A stretch of 64,000 nt of DNA from Pteria penguin (GCA_035048485.1 CM068583.1:31547005-31611004), one strand, 5' to 3'. Positions 1 through 13,614 are shown, numbered from the stretch's first letter. Made by a program: numbers and translations. Notes: a model not told the origin generated them from the letters alone.

Positions 1-925
1 CATTCAGCACAAAACATTGAATCTGTTCATTTGAATTTTTGTAAATCAATTCTAAATGAAAAAAGTGTACCACGAATATGATTGTATATTCTGAGCTTGG
101 TAGAGTACCTTTGTCCATTAACAGAAAAATTAAAATAATTAAATACTGGCTGAAACTTTTAAAAACTGATAATTGTATCTTAAAATCACTGTATGAGTGT
201 ATGTTTGATAACTGTGTATTTCATGACCAGCCTCCTATAGATTCTTGGTTAAATAATGTTAGATATTTATTACAGTCTACTGGTTTTCATGATGTATGGA
301 TATTGCAAAATGTGGAAAATGAAGATATATTTTTGAGAGTATTAAAACAGCGTTTGACTGATAATTTTTTGCAAAATAGAAATGAATTTTTCGATCTTTC
401 CAGTAAATGTTACTTATACAAACACTTAATTATAACAGACCATTTTAGCTTGCAGTTTTATCTCCGTAAATCACTACCAAATCATTACCGTCAGCTTATT
501 TCAAAATTCAGAATGTCATCTCATAAATTGTTTGTTGAAACGGGCCGATATAATAACATGGACAGAAAAAACCGCATATGTATGTGTTGTAAAAAAAAAT
601 GATATCGAGGATGAATTTCATTTCATACTGATATGTCCATACTATCAATCTATTCGTCAAAACTGTTTAAAATTATATTATTATAGAAGACCTTCTGTTT
701 TCAAACTTGTGCAATTATTGGCATCTCAAAATGTTTCTGAATTATTCAATCTTGGTAAATACTTGTATAACGCGCAAAAATTGAGAGACTCTTTGTTGAT
801 GTAAATGTCTCTCCTCCGCCTGACATTACTTGCCATTACTTTCTGTTTTTGTATACTTGTATTATATGTTGTATTTGTAAACCTATAAGCATGTGCTTTT
901 GGTAATAAACCATCTATCTATCCAT
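1..925 (+). mobile_element. 3' end of a degenerate non-LTR retrotransposon (LINE)
   Basis: The reading frame 78-602 continues, after a frame change in the A-run near 590-600, into the frame ending at 804. A further frame change near position 75 joins it to residues read from base 1. The C-terminal part has a CMCC pair and, about 15 residues on, an H-x4-C pair inside EDEFHFILICPYY. This Cys/His cluster is typical of the C-terminal end of LINE reverse transcriptase polyproteins in molluscs. After the stop come an AATAAA-like signal and a short CTAT-rich tail (about 900-925), as expected for a LINE 3' end. Endonuclease and catalytic reverse transcriptase domains lie outside the window. The copy is broken by at least two frameshifts and is a fossil. 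Family assignment is by pattern only. Confidence 0.7.
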
Positions 926-1216
926 GTGTGCCAATTGATTAATTATTGTCTTCTGCTATACCGTGTTGTATAATAGTATTATTTTATACAACATGTGTTT
1001 AAAGGAAGTTTTACAGAACTATGCATGCATTAACGACATCTGACCCGTATATGACTTTTATAATATCCGATTTTATGTTAAATGTCCGTAGGTACAGGTT
1101 ATGAGCAGTATTCTTAAACATTTGATTTTTTCAATCTCAAACAGAAATCGGAGACTCGGAAATAGTCTTATTATTATGCAAGATAATACAGATTTATCTA
1201 ACTCAAAAGCGTGTAG

Positions 1217-2035
1217 AACAAATCAAAATAAGGGTGGTGATACAAAATCCGCATCAAAAGAAGGGAAGTGACACAAAATCCGTATCAAAAGAATGAAGGT
1301 GACACAAAATCCGTATCAAAAGAAGGAAGCTGACAAAATTCCTTATCAAAAGAATGGAGGTGACACAAAATCCGTATCAAAAGAAGGGAGGTGACACAAG
1401 ATCCATATCAAAAGAAGAGAGGTGACCCAAAATCCGTATCAAAAGAAGAGAGGTGACACAAAATCCGTATCAAAAGATGGGAGGTGACACAAAATCCGTA
1501 TCAAAAGAAGGAAGATGACAAAAAATTCGTATCAAAAGAAGAGAGGTGACACAAAATCCGTATCAAAAGAAGGGAAGTGACACAAAATCCGTATCAAAGG
1601 AATGAAGGTGACACAAAATCCGTATCAAAAGAAGGAAGCTGACAAAATTCCTTATCAAAAGAATGGAGGTGACACAAAATCCGTATCAAAAGAAGGGAGG
1701 TGACACAAGATCCATATCAAAAGAAGAGAGGTGACCCAAAATCCGTATCAAAAGAAGGAAGATGACAAAAAATCCGTATCAAAAGAAGGGAGGTGACACA
1801 AGATCTGTATCAAAAGAAGAGAGGTGACCCAAAATCCGTATCAAAAGAAGAGAGGTGACACAAAATCCGTATCAAAAGATAGATGATGACAAAATTCCGT
1901 ATCAAAAGATGGGAGGTGACACAAAATCCGTATCAAAAGAAGGAAGATGACAAAAATCCGTATGAAAAGAAGGGAGGTGACACAAAATTCGTATGAAAAG
2001 AAGGAAGGTGACACAAAATTCGTATCTATTTTAAT
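1217..2035. repeat. 31-bp minisatellite, about 26 copies
   Basis: The unit is close to GTGACACAAAATCCGTATCA followed by AAAGAAGGGAG. Unit starts measured at 1268 and 1299 give a 31-bp period. Units differ by point changes and small deletions, for example ACAAAATTCC in place of ACACAAAATCC. A recognisable set of variants near 1261-1450 recurs near 1568-1757, so the array also has a longer period of about 309 bp (ten units). The open frame on the - strand here is a by-product of the repeat. Confidence 0.92.
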
Positions 2036-4265
2036 GACAAGAGGAATTGTTAAATTTCTATGTAACATTATTTTAAAAATTAGCCAACATGCAGCCCACT
2101 TCTCAAGTCTACTGTGACTATTGTTTACCTAATGCAAATGATATAAGTTTTCTTTCTTTTTTTTTGTGTCCTGTATATGACGGAGTTACATGTAATTTAC
2201 ATGTTTGTATAAGTGTCAATGAAGTGGCAGTTTTCATAACCGGAATGTAAAGACATGAGCGGATCTAGCACGGTGGGGTGGGATTGGTGTCGATTATCCG
2301 GACCACATAGGTATTTGCAATTACATTTCTATAAATTCAAACTGCGTGTTGGGGATCTTAGTTATAATTCTACTTTTCTCGATTTTTTGTCAATTATATC
2401 AGTATATATATACATAATTTGCACATCAGTTGGGTCCAATGATCGTTTGCTTTGATCATCGTGACTTATAAAAGTCGCCGAAGTGATGAGTTTGGTGTCA
2501 AGTCGTCAAAAAGTAAATCGATAAGTGTTACTTTATCGCATCATGTCGACTTCAACAAAGTCAATATTTCGAGATTTTCATACAAATGCGAGTTTGATAA
2601 CTCGATTTCGAAGAGAAATTGACTTACGAAATCTCGAATTGCTATTTTTAAAACAATTACTCGACATAAAATTCTCGTTAGTAGCATGTTTATTGCAACA
2701 TATCAACAAAAATGATGTCATTAATTCTTGATTTTTATGGAAATGCGACTTTATTACGACGATTTATTTTTTTTAAAAATGACATGACGGAAATCGCATA
2801 AAGTTATCTTGACTTAATGAAAATCAACTTACCGTTTTATAGATGACAAGTTGTCCACAATAACTCGTTTAAGAACAGTTTATGTCAACTTTTCGACTTC
2901 ATTACGTCATCAAGTTTTATTAATCTCGGCAATTCAATTTCATTTTTGTCGTGATACCTACTTACAACACAACAACACCAGGCACCAAAACGTTTCCGTA
3001 ATTATAAGAGAACGTCGACTCGAAATATTTCTAAGAGTCGCCATCGTAAACCATCGCATTTTAATATGAACGTCTTTTTAATCTAATGTAGTCTAATGTT
3101 CAAACGTTGTAAAAGGATTAGTACGGTGATAACAATTTATCACACCAACCAAAAGCAGTGAGGGTTGTGTAACATACCAACACCCATCATGATTTCGACA
3201 TCGGGTTCAACCCAACAGCAAGATCCCTCGGTCTTTTTCCGTAAAGGAACGAATTGTTGGAATTTATCGGGTTTAATCAGAGACATAGACTACTTTCTAT
3301 GTCCCTGGCTCTAGTAGCCTGTTAGTTGAGATAATTATGTAAAGCCGTATCTAAGTGACATCTGAATCATTTAATTTTCTTTGCGTTCATGGTTTTGCGG
3401 CGAATCTGAATGGTTAAAAAATTTAGTTCATTTCTGCATCAACAAAATTTTGAGTGCAGATATGTCACAATTGCCGGCGCTACTTTCCTCTGGAATGCGA
3501 AACCCCGATCTATTTATAGTACCGTGATTCCCGTGTTGTTAATCGATTGCATAAAATTGTTTCGTTATATATTACGAATACAAAGTACAAAAGAAATCGC
3601 ACTTCACTTCAGAAACTATTAAATATAGAATATAATTTCTTACTCTTATTCAGTAAAAATGTAAAATATAACTAGATCTATCAATTAAGCTACAGTACAG
3701 TGCTGTTTAGAAATGCATGCAGTCAAGTACAAAATTGTCAAAATAAAAACAGCACTAGTCTGCTACTAGCCGATCGTTTGACAATGGACGTTGATAGCTA
3801 AAATGTCTACGATATCATACCCGACTGAGCAAACTGAACGGGCACCAGAGCAGGTGCTGCCTCCGATCCAAGTCCTTGAGCCTACACTTTCCACCTTGTC
3901 GGCTTGTGACACGCACGTGCACCAGTCAATATGCATTGCATTTTTATGATACGAATACTATTTAAAATATAAATACCTTAGGTAACAGATTATCATCCTC
4001 ATATGCATCTTTCATTAAGTCGTGTTTTAAATAATTGTTCATTCTTTTTCACTTCTAATCTTTTCAATAGACACTAGGATCAAATTTTCAAATTTCGTGT
4101 TAGCCGCCATTATTGACTTCAAAATGTTGTTTACCTTGTTATTGTATTACTACGCGATCAAGTCACATGTATCAGAGATAAAAAAGTAATGTAGTGCCAT
4201 AATAAATTATGTTTATTGGACACTTATTAAATTTTTGTTTTCATATATAAGCTAAATAAAATGAT
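2036..4265. other. Intergenic, no gene recognised
   Basis: Non-coding-looking sequence. Around 2520-3070 short words such as TCGAC, CTCGA and CGACTT are unusually frequent on both strands. A small hairpin, GACATAG/CTATGTC, lies near 3281-3303. A 48-codon open frame (3803-3949) has no recognisable similarity and is not called. The stretch may contain decayed mobile elements that I cannot name. Confidence 0.4.
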
Positions 4266-4381
4266 AAGAAATGAATCCTATATTTTTTTGGTTGATTGAG
4301 GCATCGCGCACTGATGCAGTTTTCCGTCCAAATTTTAGGTTGATACCTCAATCAACCAAAAAAGTATAGGATTCATTTCTT
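4266..4381. repeat. Inverted repeat, 40-bp arms (foldback)
   Basis: The left arm 4266-4305 and right arm 4342-4381 are reverse complements at about 38 of 40 positions, separated by a 36-bp loop. The left arm begins AAGAAATGAATCC and the right arm ends GGATTCATTTCTT. The arms contain TTGGTTGATTGAGG and its complement. This is typical of a short foldback or MITE-like element; no coding capacity. Confidence 0.85.
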
Positions 4382-4980
4382 AAAAGAACAAAGGAACAGA
4401 ACTGAATTTTAATTGATATCAAACAGTAAGCATGTTTATACCCATAATACAATTAATCAGAAAATCTTTGTCAAACTTATGAAGAAACCGGAAGTGTTTT
4501 ATCAGTTAAACGAGGAATTCGAAATTGTTTAAGATTTGATGACACATCCAAAGCAGTGAATATATTGATGACATGTCCAATACGGTAAATAAATAAATTT
4601 GATGAAAAAGAAAACTCATACTTGATTTAAGATAAAAGAAATTGTAATTTGGGAAATGTGTTAACATCTGCTTTGAAAAAAAAACACATCAAAAGTTATA
4701 AAATCTAAAAGTTATACAATAAATATGCATTATTAATTCCAACACATACATATTAACCCACTTATAACCAAGTCAAAGAATTTTTATAATCATATAAAAT
4801 AACACCCTTTTGAAAAGCTCATATTACAACTTTTTCAATCGTTTTAGGAGAGTCATTGTGTTTTATATATACAAAGCTGAAAAGAAGCTTTGTTGTTGAT
4901 ATATTTATATGTTCTTTTAAAATTGATTTGTCTAATTCTCTTAAAAACAGCTACATTTGTTCGACAACCACTACACATTT
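4382..4980. other. Intergenic AT-rich DNA
   Basis: AT-rich sequence between the foldback element and the 42-bp array. No gene, RNA or repeat was recognised. Confidence 0.4.
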
Positions 4981-7900
4981 ATATACAATATTTTAAATCA
5001 ATACGCTCAATTATTTCTTCATGATACTTCAAACCCGAAATTCCAGATCCATACAGTCCTGTTGGAGTATCAGCACTATCCATTCCAGATCCATACAGTA
5101 CTATTGGAGTATCAGCACTATCAATTCCAGATCCATACAGTACTATTGGAGTACCAGTACTATCAATTCCAGATCCATACAGTACTATTGGAGTACCAGC
5201 ACCATCAATTCCAGATCCATAACCTACTATTGGAGCACCAGCACTGTTCAGTCCAGATCCATACAGTATTATTGGAGTACCAGCACTATCCAGTCCATAT
5301 CTATACAGTACTATTGGAGTACCAGCACTATCAATTCCAGATTCATACAGTAGTATTCGAATACCAGCATTATCCACTCCAGATCAATAGAGTACTATTG
5401 GAGTATCTGCACTCTCAATTCCAGATCCATACAGTTCTATTGGATTACCAGCATTATCAAATCCAGATCCATACAGTACTATTGGAGTACCAGCACTATC
5501 CATTCCAGATCCATACAGTACTATTGGAGTACCAGCACTATCAAATCCAGATCCATACAGTACTATTGGAGTACCAGCACTATCCATTCCAGATCCATAC
5601 AGTGCTATTTAAGTGCCAGCACTATAAATTCCAGATCCATACAATACTATTGAAGTACCAGCACTGTCAATTCCAGATCCATACACTACTATTGGAGTAC
5701 CAGCACTATCCAGTCCAGATCCATACAGTACTATTGGAGTACCAGCACTATCAATTCCAGATCGATACAGTACTATTGGAGTACCAGCACTATCAAATCC
5801 AGATCCATACCGTACTATTCGAATACCAGCATTATCCATTCCAGATCGATACAGTACTATTGGAGTAACAGCACTGTCAATGCCAGATCCAAACACTACT
5901 ATTGGAGTACCAGCACTATCAATTCCAGATCGATACAGTACTATTGGAGTACCAGCACTATCAAATCCAGATCCATACTTTACTATTCGAATACCAGCAT
6001 TATCCATTCCAGATCAATAGAGTACTATTGGAGTATCTGCACTCTCAATTCCAGATCCATACAGTACTATTGGAGTACCAGCATTATCAAATCCAGATCG
6101 ATACAGTACTATTGGAGTACCAGCACTATCCAGTCCAGATCGATACAGTACTATTTAAGTGCCAGCACTATCAAATCCAGATCGATACAGTTTTATTGGA
6201 GTACCAGCACTATCCAGTCCAGATCCATACAGTACTATTTAAGTGCCAGCACTATCCAGTCCAGATCCATACAGTACTATTGAAGTACCAGCACTATCAA
6301 TTCCAGATCCATACAGTACTATTGGAGTATCAGCACTATCCATTCCAGATCCATACAGTACTATTGGAGTACCAGCACTATTAAATCCAGATCCATACTA
6401 TACTATTCGAATACCAGCATTATCCATTCCAGATCCATAACCTACTATTGGAGCACCAGCACTGTTCAGTCCAGATCCATACAGTATTATTGGAGTACCA
6501 GCACTGTCAATTCCAGATCCATACACTACTATTGGAGTACCAGCACTATCAATTCCAGATACATACAGAAGTATTCGAATACCAGCATTATCCACTCCAG
6601 ATCAATAGAGTACTATTGGAGTATCTGCACTCTCAATTCCAGATCCATACAGTTCTATTGGATTACCAGCACTATCAATTCCAGATCGATACAGTACTAT
6701 TGGAGTACCAGCATTATCCAGTCCAGATCGATACAGTACTATTTAAGTGCCAGCACTATCCATTCCAGATCGATACAGTACTATTGGTGTACCAGCACTG
6801 TCAATTCCAGATCCATAACGTTCTATTGGAGTACCAGCACTATCAAATTCAGATCCATACCGTACTATTGGAGTACCCTATTGGAGTATATACAATATTT
6901 TAAATCAATACGCTCAATTATTTCTTCATGATACTTCAAACCCGAAATTCCAGATCCATACAGTCCTGTTGGAGTATCAGCACTATCCATTCCAGATCCA
7001 TACAGTACTATTGGAGTACCAGCACTATCCATTCCAGATCCATACAGTACTATTGGAGTACCAGCGCTATCAATTCCAGATCCATACAGTACTATTAAAG
7101 TATCAGCACTATCAATTCCAGATCGGTACAGTACTATTGGAGTACCAGCACTATCTAGTCCAGATCCATACAGTACTATTGTATTACCAGCAATATCCAT
7201 TCCAGATCCATACAGTACTTTTGGAGTACCAGCACTATCAATTCCAGATCCATACAATACTTTTGAAGTACCAGCATTATCCATTCCGGATGCATACAGT
7301 ACTCTTGGAGTACCAGCACTATCCATTCCAGATCCATACAGTACTATTGGAGTACCAGCACTATCCATTCCAGATCCATACAGTACTATTTAAGTGCCAG
7401 CACTATAAATTCCAGATCCATACAATACTATTGAAGTACCAGCACTGTCAATTCCAGATCCATACACTACTATTGGAGTACCAGCACTATCCAGTCCAGA
7501 TCCATACAGTACTATTGGAGTACCAGCACTATCCAGTCCAGATCGATACAGTACTATTTAAGTGCCAGCACTATCAAATCCAGATCGATACAGTTTTATT
7601 GGAGTACCAGCACTATCCAGTCCAGATCCATACAGTACTATTTAAGTGCCAGCACTATCCAGTCCAGATCCATACAGTACTATTGAAGTACCAGCACTAT
7701 CAATTCCAGATCCATACAGTACTATTGGAGTATCAGCACTATCAATTCCAGATCCATACAGTACTATTGGAGTACCAGCACTATTAAATCCAGATCCATA
7801 CTATACTATTCGAATACCAGCATTATCCATTCCAGATCGATACAGTACTATTGGAGTACCAGCACTGTCAATGCCAGATTCATACACTACTATTGGAGTA

Positions 7901-10531
7901 CCAGCACTATCAATTCCAGATCGATACAGTACTATTGGAGTACCAGCACTATCAAATCCAGATCCATACCGTACTATTCGAATACCAGCATTATCCATTC
8001 CAGATCAATAGAGTACTATTGGAGTACCCGCACTCTCCATTCCAGATCCATACACTACTATTGGAGTACCAGCACTATCAAATCCAGATCGATACAGTAC
8101 TATTGGAGTACCAGCATTATCCAGTCCAGATCGATACAGTACTATTGGTGTACCAGCACTGTCAATTCCAGATCCATAACGTTCTATTGGAGTACCAGCA
8201 CTATCAAATTCAGATCCATACCGTACTATTGGAGTACCAGCAATATCCAGTCCAGAACCATACAGTACTATTGGAGTATATACAATATTTTAAATCAATA
8301 CGCTCAATTATTTCTTCATGATACTTCAAACCCGAAATTCCAGATCAATACAGTCCTGTTGGAGTATCAGCACTATGAATTCCAGATCCATACAGTACTA
8401 TTGGAGTACCAGCACTATCCATTCCAGATCCATAGAGTACTATTGGAGTATCAGCACTATCCATTCCAGATCCATACAGTACTATTAAAGTATCAGCACT
8501 ATCAATTCCAGATCGGTACAGTACTATTGGAGTACCAGCACTATCTAGTCCAGATCCATACAGTACTATTGGATTACCAGCATTATCCATTCCAGATCCA
8601 TACAGTACTTTTGGAGTACCAGCACTATCAATTCCAGATCCATACAATACTTTTGAAGTACCAGCACTATCAATTCCAGATCCATACAGTACTATTGGAG
8701 TACCAGCACTGTCAATTCCAGATCCATACAGTACTATTAAAGTATCAGCACTATCAATTCCAGATCCATACAATACTATTTAAGTGCCAGCACTATAAAT
8801 TCCAGATCCATACAATACTATTGAAGTACCAGCACTGTCAATTCCAGATCCATACACTACTATTGGAGTACCAGCACTATCCAGTCCAGATCCATACAGT
8901 ACTATTGGAGTACCAGCACTATCAATTCCAGATCGATACAGTACTATTGGAGTACCAGCACTATCAAATCCAGATCCATACCGTACTATTCGAATACCAG
9001 CATTATCCATTCCAGATCGATACAGTACTATTGGAGTACCAGCACTGTCAATGCCAGATCCATACACTACTATTGGAGTACCAGCACTATCAAATCCAGA
9101 TCCATACCGTACTATTCGAATACCAGCATTATCCATTCCAGATCAATAGAGTACTATTGGAGTATCTGCACTCTCAATTCCAGATCCATACAGTACTATT
9201 GGAGTACCAGCATTATCAAATCCAGATCGATACAGTACTATTGGAGTACCAGCACTATCCAGTCCAGATCGATACAGTACTATTTAAGTGCCAGCACTAT
9301 CAAATCCAGATCGATACAGTTTTATTGGAGTACCAGCGCTATCCAGTCTAGATCCATACAGACTGAGTACTATTTAAGTGCCAGCACTATCCAGTCCAGA
9401 TCCATACAGTACTATTGAAGTACCAGCACTATCAATTCCAGATCCATACAGTACTATTGGAGTATCAGCACTATCCATTCCAGATCCATACAGTACTATT
9501 CGAGTACCAGCACTATCAAATCCAGATCCATACCATACTATTCGAATACCAGCATTATCCATTCCAGATCGATACAGTACTATTGGAGTACCAGCACTGT
9601 CAATGCCAGATTCATACACTACTATTGGAGTACCAGCACTATCAAATCCAGATCCATACCGTACTATTCGAATACCAGCATTATCCATTCCAGATCAATA
9701 GAGTACTATTGGAGTACCCGCACTCTCCATTCCAGATCCATACACTACTATTGGAGTACCAGCACTATCAAATCCAGATCGATACAGTACTATTGGAGTA
9801 CCAGCATTATCCAGTCCAGATCGATACAGTACTATTTAAGTGCCAGCACTATCCATTCCAGATCGATACAGTACTATTGGTGTACCAGCACTGTCAATTC
9901 CAGATCCATAACGTTCTATTGGAGTACCAGCACTATCAAATTCAGATCCATACCGTACTATTGGAGTACCAGCACTATCCAGTCCAGATCCATACAGTAC
10001 TATTGGAGTATATACAATATTTTAAATCAATACGCTCAATTATTTCTTCATGATACTTCAAACCCGAAATTCCAGATCCATACAGTCCTGTTGGAGTATC
10101 AGCACTATCAATTCCAGATCCATACAGTACTATTGGAGTACCAGCACTATCCATTCCAGATCCATACAGTACTATTGGAGTACCAGCACTATCCATTCCA
10201 GATCCATACAGTACTATTGGAGTACCAGCACTATCAATTCCAGATCCATACAGTACTATTAAAGTATCAGCACTATCAATTCCAGATCGGTACAGTACTA
10301 TTGGAGTACCAGCACTATCTAGTCCAGATCCATACAGTACTATTGGATTACCAGCATTATCCATTCCAGATCCATACAGTACTTTTGGAGTACCAGCACT
10401 ATCAATTCCAGATCCATACAATACTTTTGAAGTACCAGCATTATCCATTCCGGATGCATACAGTACTCTTGGAGTACCAGCACTATCCATTCCAGATCCA
10501 TACAGTACTATTGGAGTAACAGCACTATCAA
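4981..10531. repeat. 42-bp satellite-like tandem array with higher-order structure
   Basis: The monomer is ATTCCAGATCCATACAGTAC followed by TATTGGAGTACCAGCACTATCA, 42 bp or 14 codons. About 130 monomers cover 5.5 kb. Because the period is a multiple of three, long frames stay open on both strands: + reads FQIHTVLLEYQHYQ, - reads DSAGTPIVLYGSG. Each frame is still broken by stops (for example TAA near 5866 and TATTAA near 6383 and 7786 in the main + frame). Four copies of a unique spacer of about 58 bp begin at 4981, 6888, 8278 and 10010 and split the array into blocks of 1,907, 1,390 and 1,732 bp plus a shorter last block. The same variant monomers (TTTAAGTGCC; ATCAATAGAG; ATTCGAATACC) recur in the same order in successive blocks, showing higher-order duplication. 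There are no splice sites or family motifs supporting a protein gene. Confidence 0.95.
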
Positions 10532-11090
10532 TTAACTCCTATGTTTCCTTTACATGTAATGTTCTCTGAAAATATTGAAACTACGAAAGTAATTGATGGC
10601 ACATGACTGTGGCACTAACAACAATGTACCACAGTGGACTGTCACGGATCCCTGGAATTCAGAGTTATGACCAGGTTCCCGGGGAGTCATCACCTCCTGT
10701 TTGGCTAACCACAACCGCCGTGAATGCCCTTAAATACAGACGAAACAAATATAATTGAGCACTGTATATACACATGAATGTGAACAAACACTGTGTAGAA
10801 AGTGCCACAGCCACACAACATCAGGAAAAAGCCTTAGGGTATAGTAACAATTAGTCGAACCCTCCGCGGGGAACTTGTTTACAAGCTCCACAATGCAAAG
10901 GAAATAAGTGTGACATTAATGTAAAATACGAAAGTTACACATAAATAGCTTTGGAACCCTTTCCATTTTGTCTGTTAAGAGCTACTTTTCACCTCCGAAT
11001 GTAGTTTTAAAAATCACAAAGATTAACATTGATTTTACAACTTCCAATTCAACACCATCATAAAGCTAAATTACATCAGGGATTTTAGGA
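10532..11090. other. Flank of the 42-bp array
   Basis: No gene recognised. The segment 10620-10740 is less AT-rich and reads like part of an interspersed repeat, but there is no second copy in the window to prove it. Confidence 0.3.
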
Positions 11091-11358
11091 AGCCGGTGTG
11101 GCCTAGTGGATAAGGTGCTCGAGAGGTCCCGGGTTCGACTCCCGCCCTGGGCACACCGGTGTTCTGTCTTTCGGATGAGACAAAAAAAACCGGTGTCTCC
11201 GTGTCACGGTAGGCGTGGCACGTAAATGATCCCTCACTGCTTCGGGTGGGTCCGTTGCAAAAGTCTAAATTTGCATGCAATGCATCAGGCAGATGCCGCC
11301 ACCAAATATATGTACGTGAAATGATCATGGAGTGACGTAAAACAATAATCAATCAATT
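11091..11358 (+). mobile_element. tRNA-derived SINE (copy 1)
   Basis: Starts with a tRNA-like head: A-box-like TGGCCTAGTGG and B-box GGTTCGACTCC. A central region shared with the other copies follows (CTGCTTCGGGTGGGTCCGTT; GCATCAGGCAGATGCC; ACGTGAAATGATCATGGAGT), and then an AATCAATCAAT tail. Compared with the 46-kb copy it lacks about 12 bases between the A and B boxes (the GGCTCGTGATCG segment). Transcription would be by RNA polymerase III from the internal boxes. It may belong to a described bivalve tRNA-SINE family (V-SINE or MetaSINE type), but that is not verified. Confidence 0.88.
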
Positions 11359-11670
11359 AGGAATTCTAGGAGTTTTTTTTCTAAAATCACATTTTTCTCT
11401 CTTAAACTGTTATGCTAAACTTTGACCAATAATGTTGTAAATCATTCAATACAGATTGAAGACCAAGTACGCGTTTGGAAAACAATAGTTTCATCTGTAA
11501 AAAGTAACGAAAGTACATCACTTTGGTGTATTGTTTAAAACACCATTATCATCAAAATGTTCAGTCAAGTACAGAACTTAATTACCAAACGGTTAATTCA
11601 AATGTATGTCTCGGTAATGTCGCAGATTCTAAGGGAAGTCGCATTTCAATTTTTCCAAAGAAGAAATATC

Positions 11671-11758
11671 GCAATCGACATCCATCACATGCCTGGCGAG
11701 AACACTGAAATGTCGCAACCGACATCCATCACATGCCTGACGAGAACACTAAAATTTC
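11671..11758. repeat. 44-bp tandem duplication
   Basis: The segments beginning GCAATCGACATCCATCACAT (11671) and GCAACCGACATCCATCACAT (11715) are two adjacent near-identical 44-bp units. Confidence 0.85.
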
Positions 11759-12180
11759 TTCCACCTATAGGTACATTCCATTCCCTTTCAAGCTTGCAAC
11801 TTAAAAGGACGAAATGATCCGATTGTCTGTAAATTTTTATGATCCTCAACCTTTTAACATGAATGAAAAGGTAAATACGACGTTTTCAATGAAAGTGTTC
11901 CACGATGGGATCGCTTTACAAATAATCGCTCACCATGCGGCCATTCTAAATAATGAAGGTGACATGGCGGACCTAAATGATGATGACATAATACTTCCTT
12001 CACGCAGTAGCACTATAATGTACTAATACTTTGTACAAAGTCAAAGATAAAATGAAAAGGGTATTCTAAATGAAATTTGGATGCCGTTAAGGCTAATTAC
12101 ACGAACGTAGTTACAAGTATAAGCGATAAAAAGAATTAATCTGTATTGTTGATATCTGAAGTTCAAAAACAATTAACAAA

Positions 12181-12205
12181 TATATATATATATATATATA
12201 CACAC

Positions 12206-12257
<52 letters not shown>
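12181..12257. repeat. (TA)n and (GA)n microsatellite
   Basis: About ten TA steps (12181-12200) are followed by CACACAAACA and then about 24 GA steps to 12257. Confidence 0.95.
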
Positions 12258-12261
<4 letters not shown>

Positions 12262-13614
12262 GTGAACTGTTATACATATGACATGAAGCATGCGTTTTAT
12301 AGTTTGTAGTGGGAAAAAAGCTGGCGTTTCATAAAAGTTATTTATAGCCATAGCCTGTTTCGTAAGTGATGACTCGGAAACTCTCTGCTTTCGTCGTTTA
12401 TAACACAGATGTTTACGTAAGGGAGCGGTTGATGTTTGTCGTTTCATACGGACTTTGTTACTGAAACTATCAAAGTAAGTCATTTGGTTACATCTAATTT
12501 GTCAATATATCATAGTCGGAACAGATATGATTTGTTTCATTGTATTTCGTATGTAAATCATGTACATGCACATGTCTTTTGTTTGAAATTGTTTTTACTT
12601 TGCTGTTTTATGCTGCTGCATGCGTTTCAGAGCATTAAGCAATTCTTTAATGTTGATGAAATAGCGCTAGGATATATATCACGTAGCTATATGATGGTTC
12701 TACAACAAACATTAATTTGGAAATTCTTATCAAAGTTAAGTTGGTTTTTTTTCCTAACTAATGTACAGCACAGTCGATAGCGTGCTTAGTTCAAAACTGA
12801 ATAGCGAATTTAAGTGCGCTGTCTTCGGACTCGAGATTCCATGTCACTACAAAGGTCAACGCGTTATAAATCCCTCGCGGCCTCCAATATGTCCGGTGCA
12901 CAAGGCTAAACTGCACAATGCATCAGACAGAAGCAATTGCCATATACTTAATGAAATAATCTTAGTGTGAGACAAAACGAGAAAAATATTGCTTTCAATA
13001 GTACAATAACCATTGCATACAATTATTTGTTGCATCATCAGAATGGAGTTCGCCGGCTTTACGCGTCCGCTTCTTCAGTAAGAAGTCCGAATCATTCGGA
13101 GTGTATTATGAGGTATGCTTTTGGACTTATCGTAAGCGATAATGCAAATTTTCAGTAACCTATTACTAATATTATAGTGAATATATGAATGTTAGCATTT
13201 GGATTTAAGGGAGAAGCATACATAGATGATATATTCTTAATTGTCTTCTTATTTTATGCAACAATCATAGTAGAACAAAAGATAAAAAAAAATAAGATTT
13301 TACTTAGAAACTGAAACTAATTCCCGATGCAAATCATTGTCCGGGTCATTCAGCGTTTGTCAATGAACCCCATTTCGACATTCAAAGACATTACGCATAG
13401 AAGGAAAGGTCCGAGACTATGAAAATGCGTAGAAATCATGCCGTAAGAGAAATGGAGAAAATGTAGAAACATTTAAATTTAGTTTTACCTTTGAGCGTAG
13501 TAAGCCCAACATAAGTATGGGAATTCTGGAGTTTTGTGTACAACCTCGATACTTCCTCCATGCAAGTTTTATGAAACATGAAAGCTTGAAAATTTAATTT
13601 CAGTTGATTTTATA
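12258..13614. other. Intergenic, no gene recognised
   Basis: Several short open frames (for example 12436-12780 and 12761-12970) have no recognisable domain, no supporting splice structure and no codon pattern that stands out. Nothing is called here. Confidence 0.35.

Noticed and set aside
3803..3949. 48-codon open frame starting MSTISYPTEQTERAPEQ
   Set aside because: Somewhat protein-like composition but too short, with no recognised domain, and no splice partner found.
4979..10490. Reverse-strand open frames reading DSAGTPIVLYGSG repeats as a shell-matrix or silk-like protein
   Set aside because: They follow from the 42-bp period, are cut by stops at recurrent variant monomers, and have no signal peptide, splice sites or conserved flanks.
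12163..12483. 106-codon - strand frame through (GA)n/(TA)n
   Set aside because: Largely microsatellite translation (SLSLSL, YIYIYI) without any domain.
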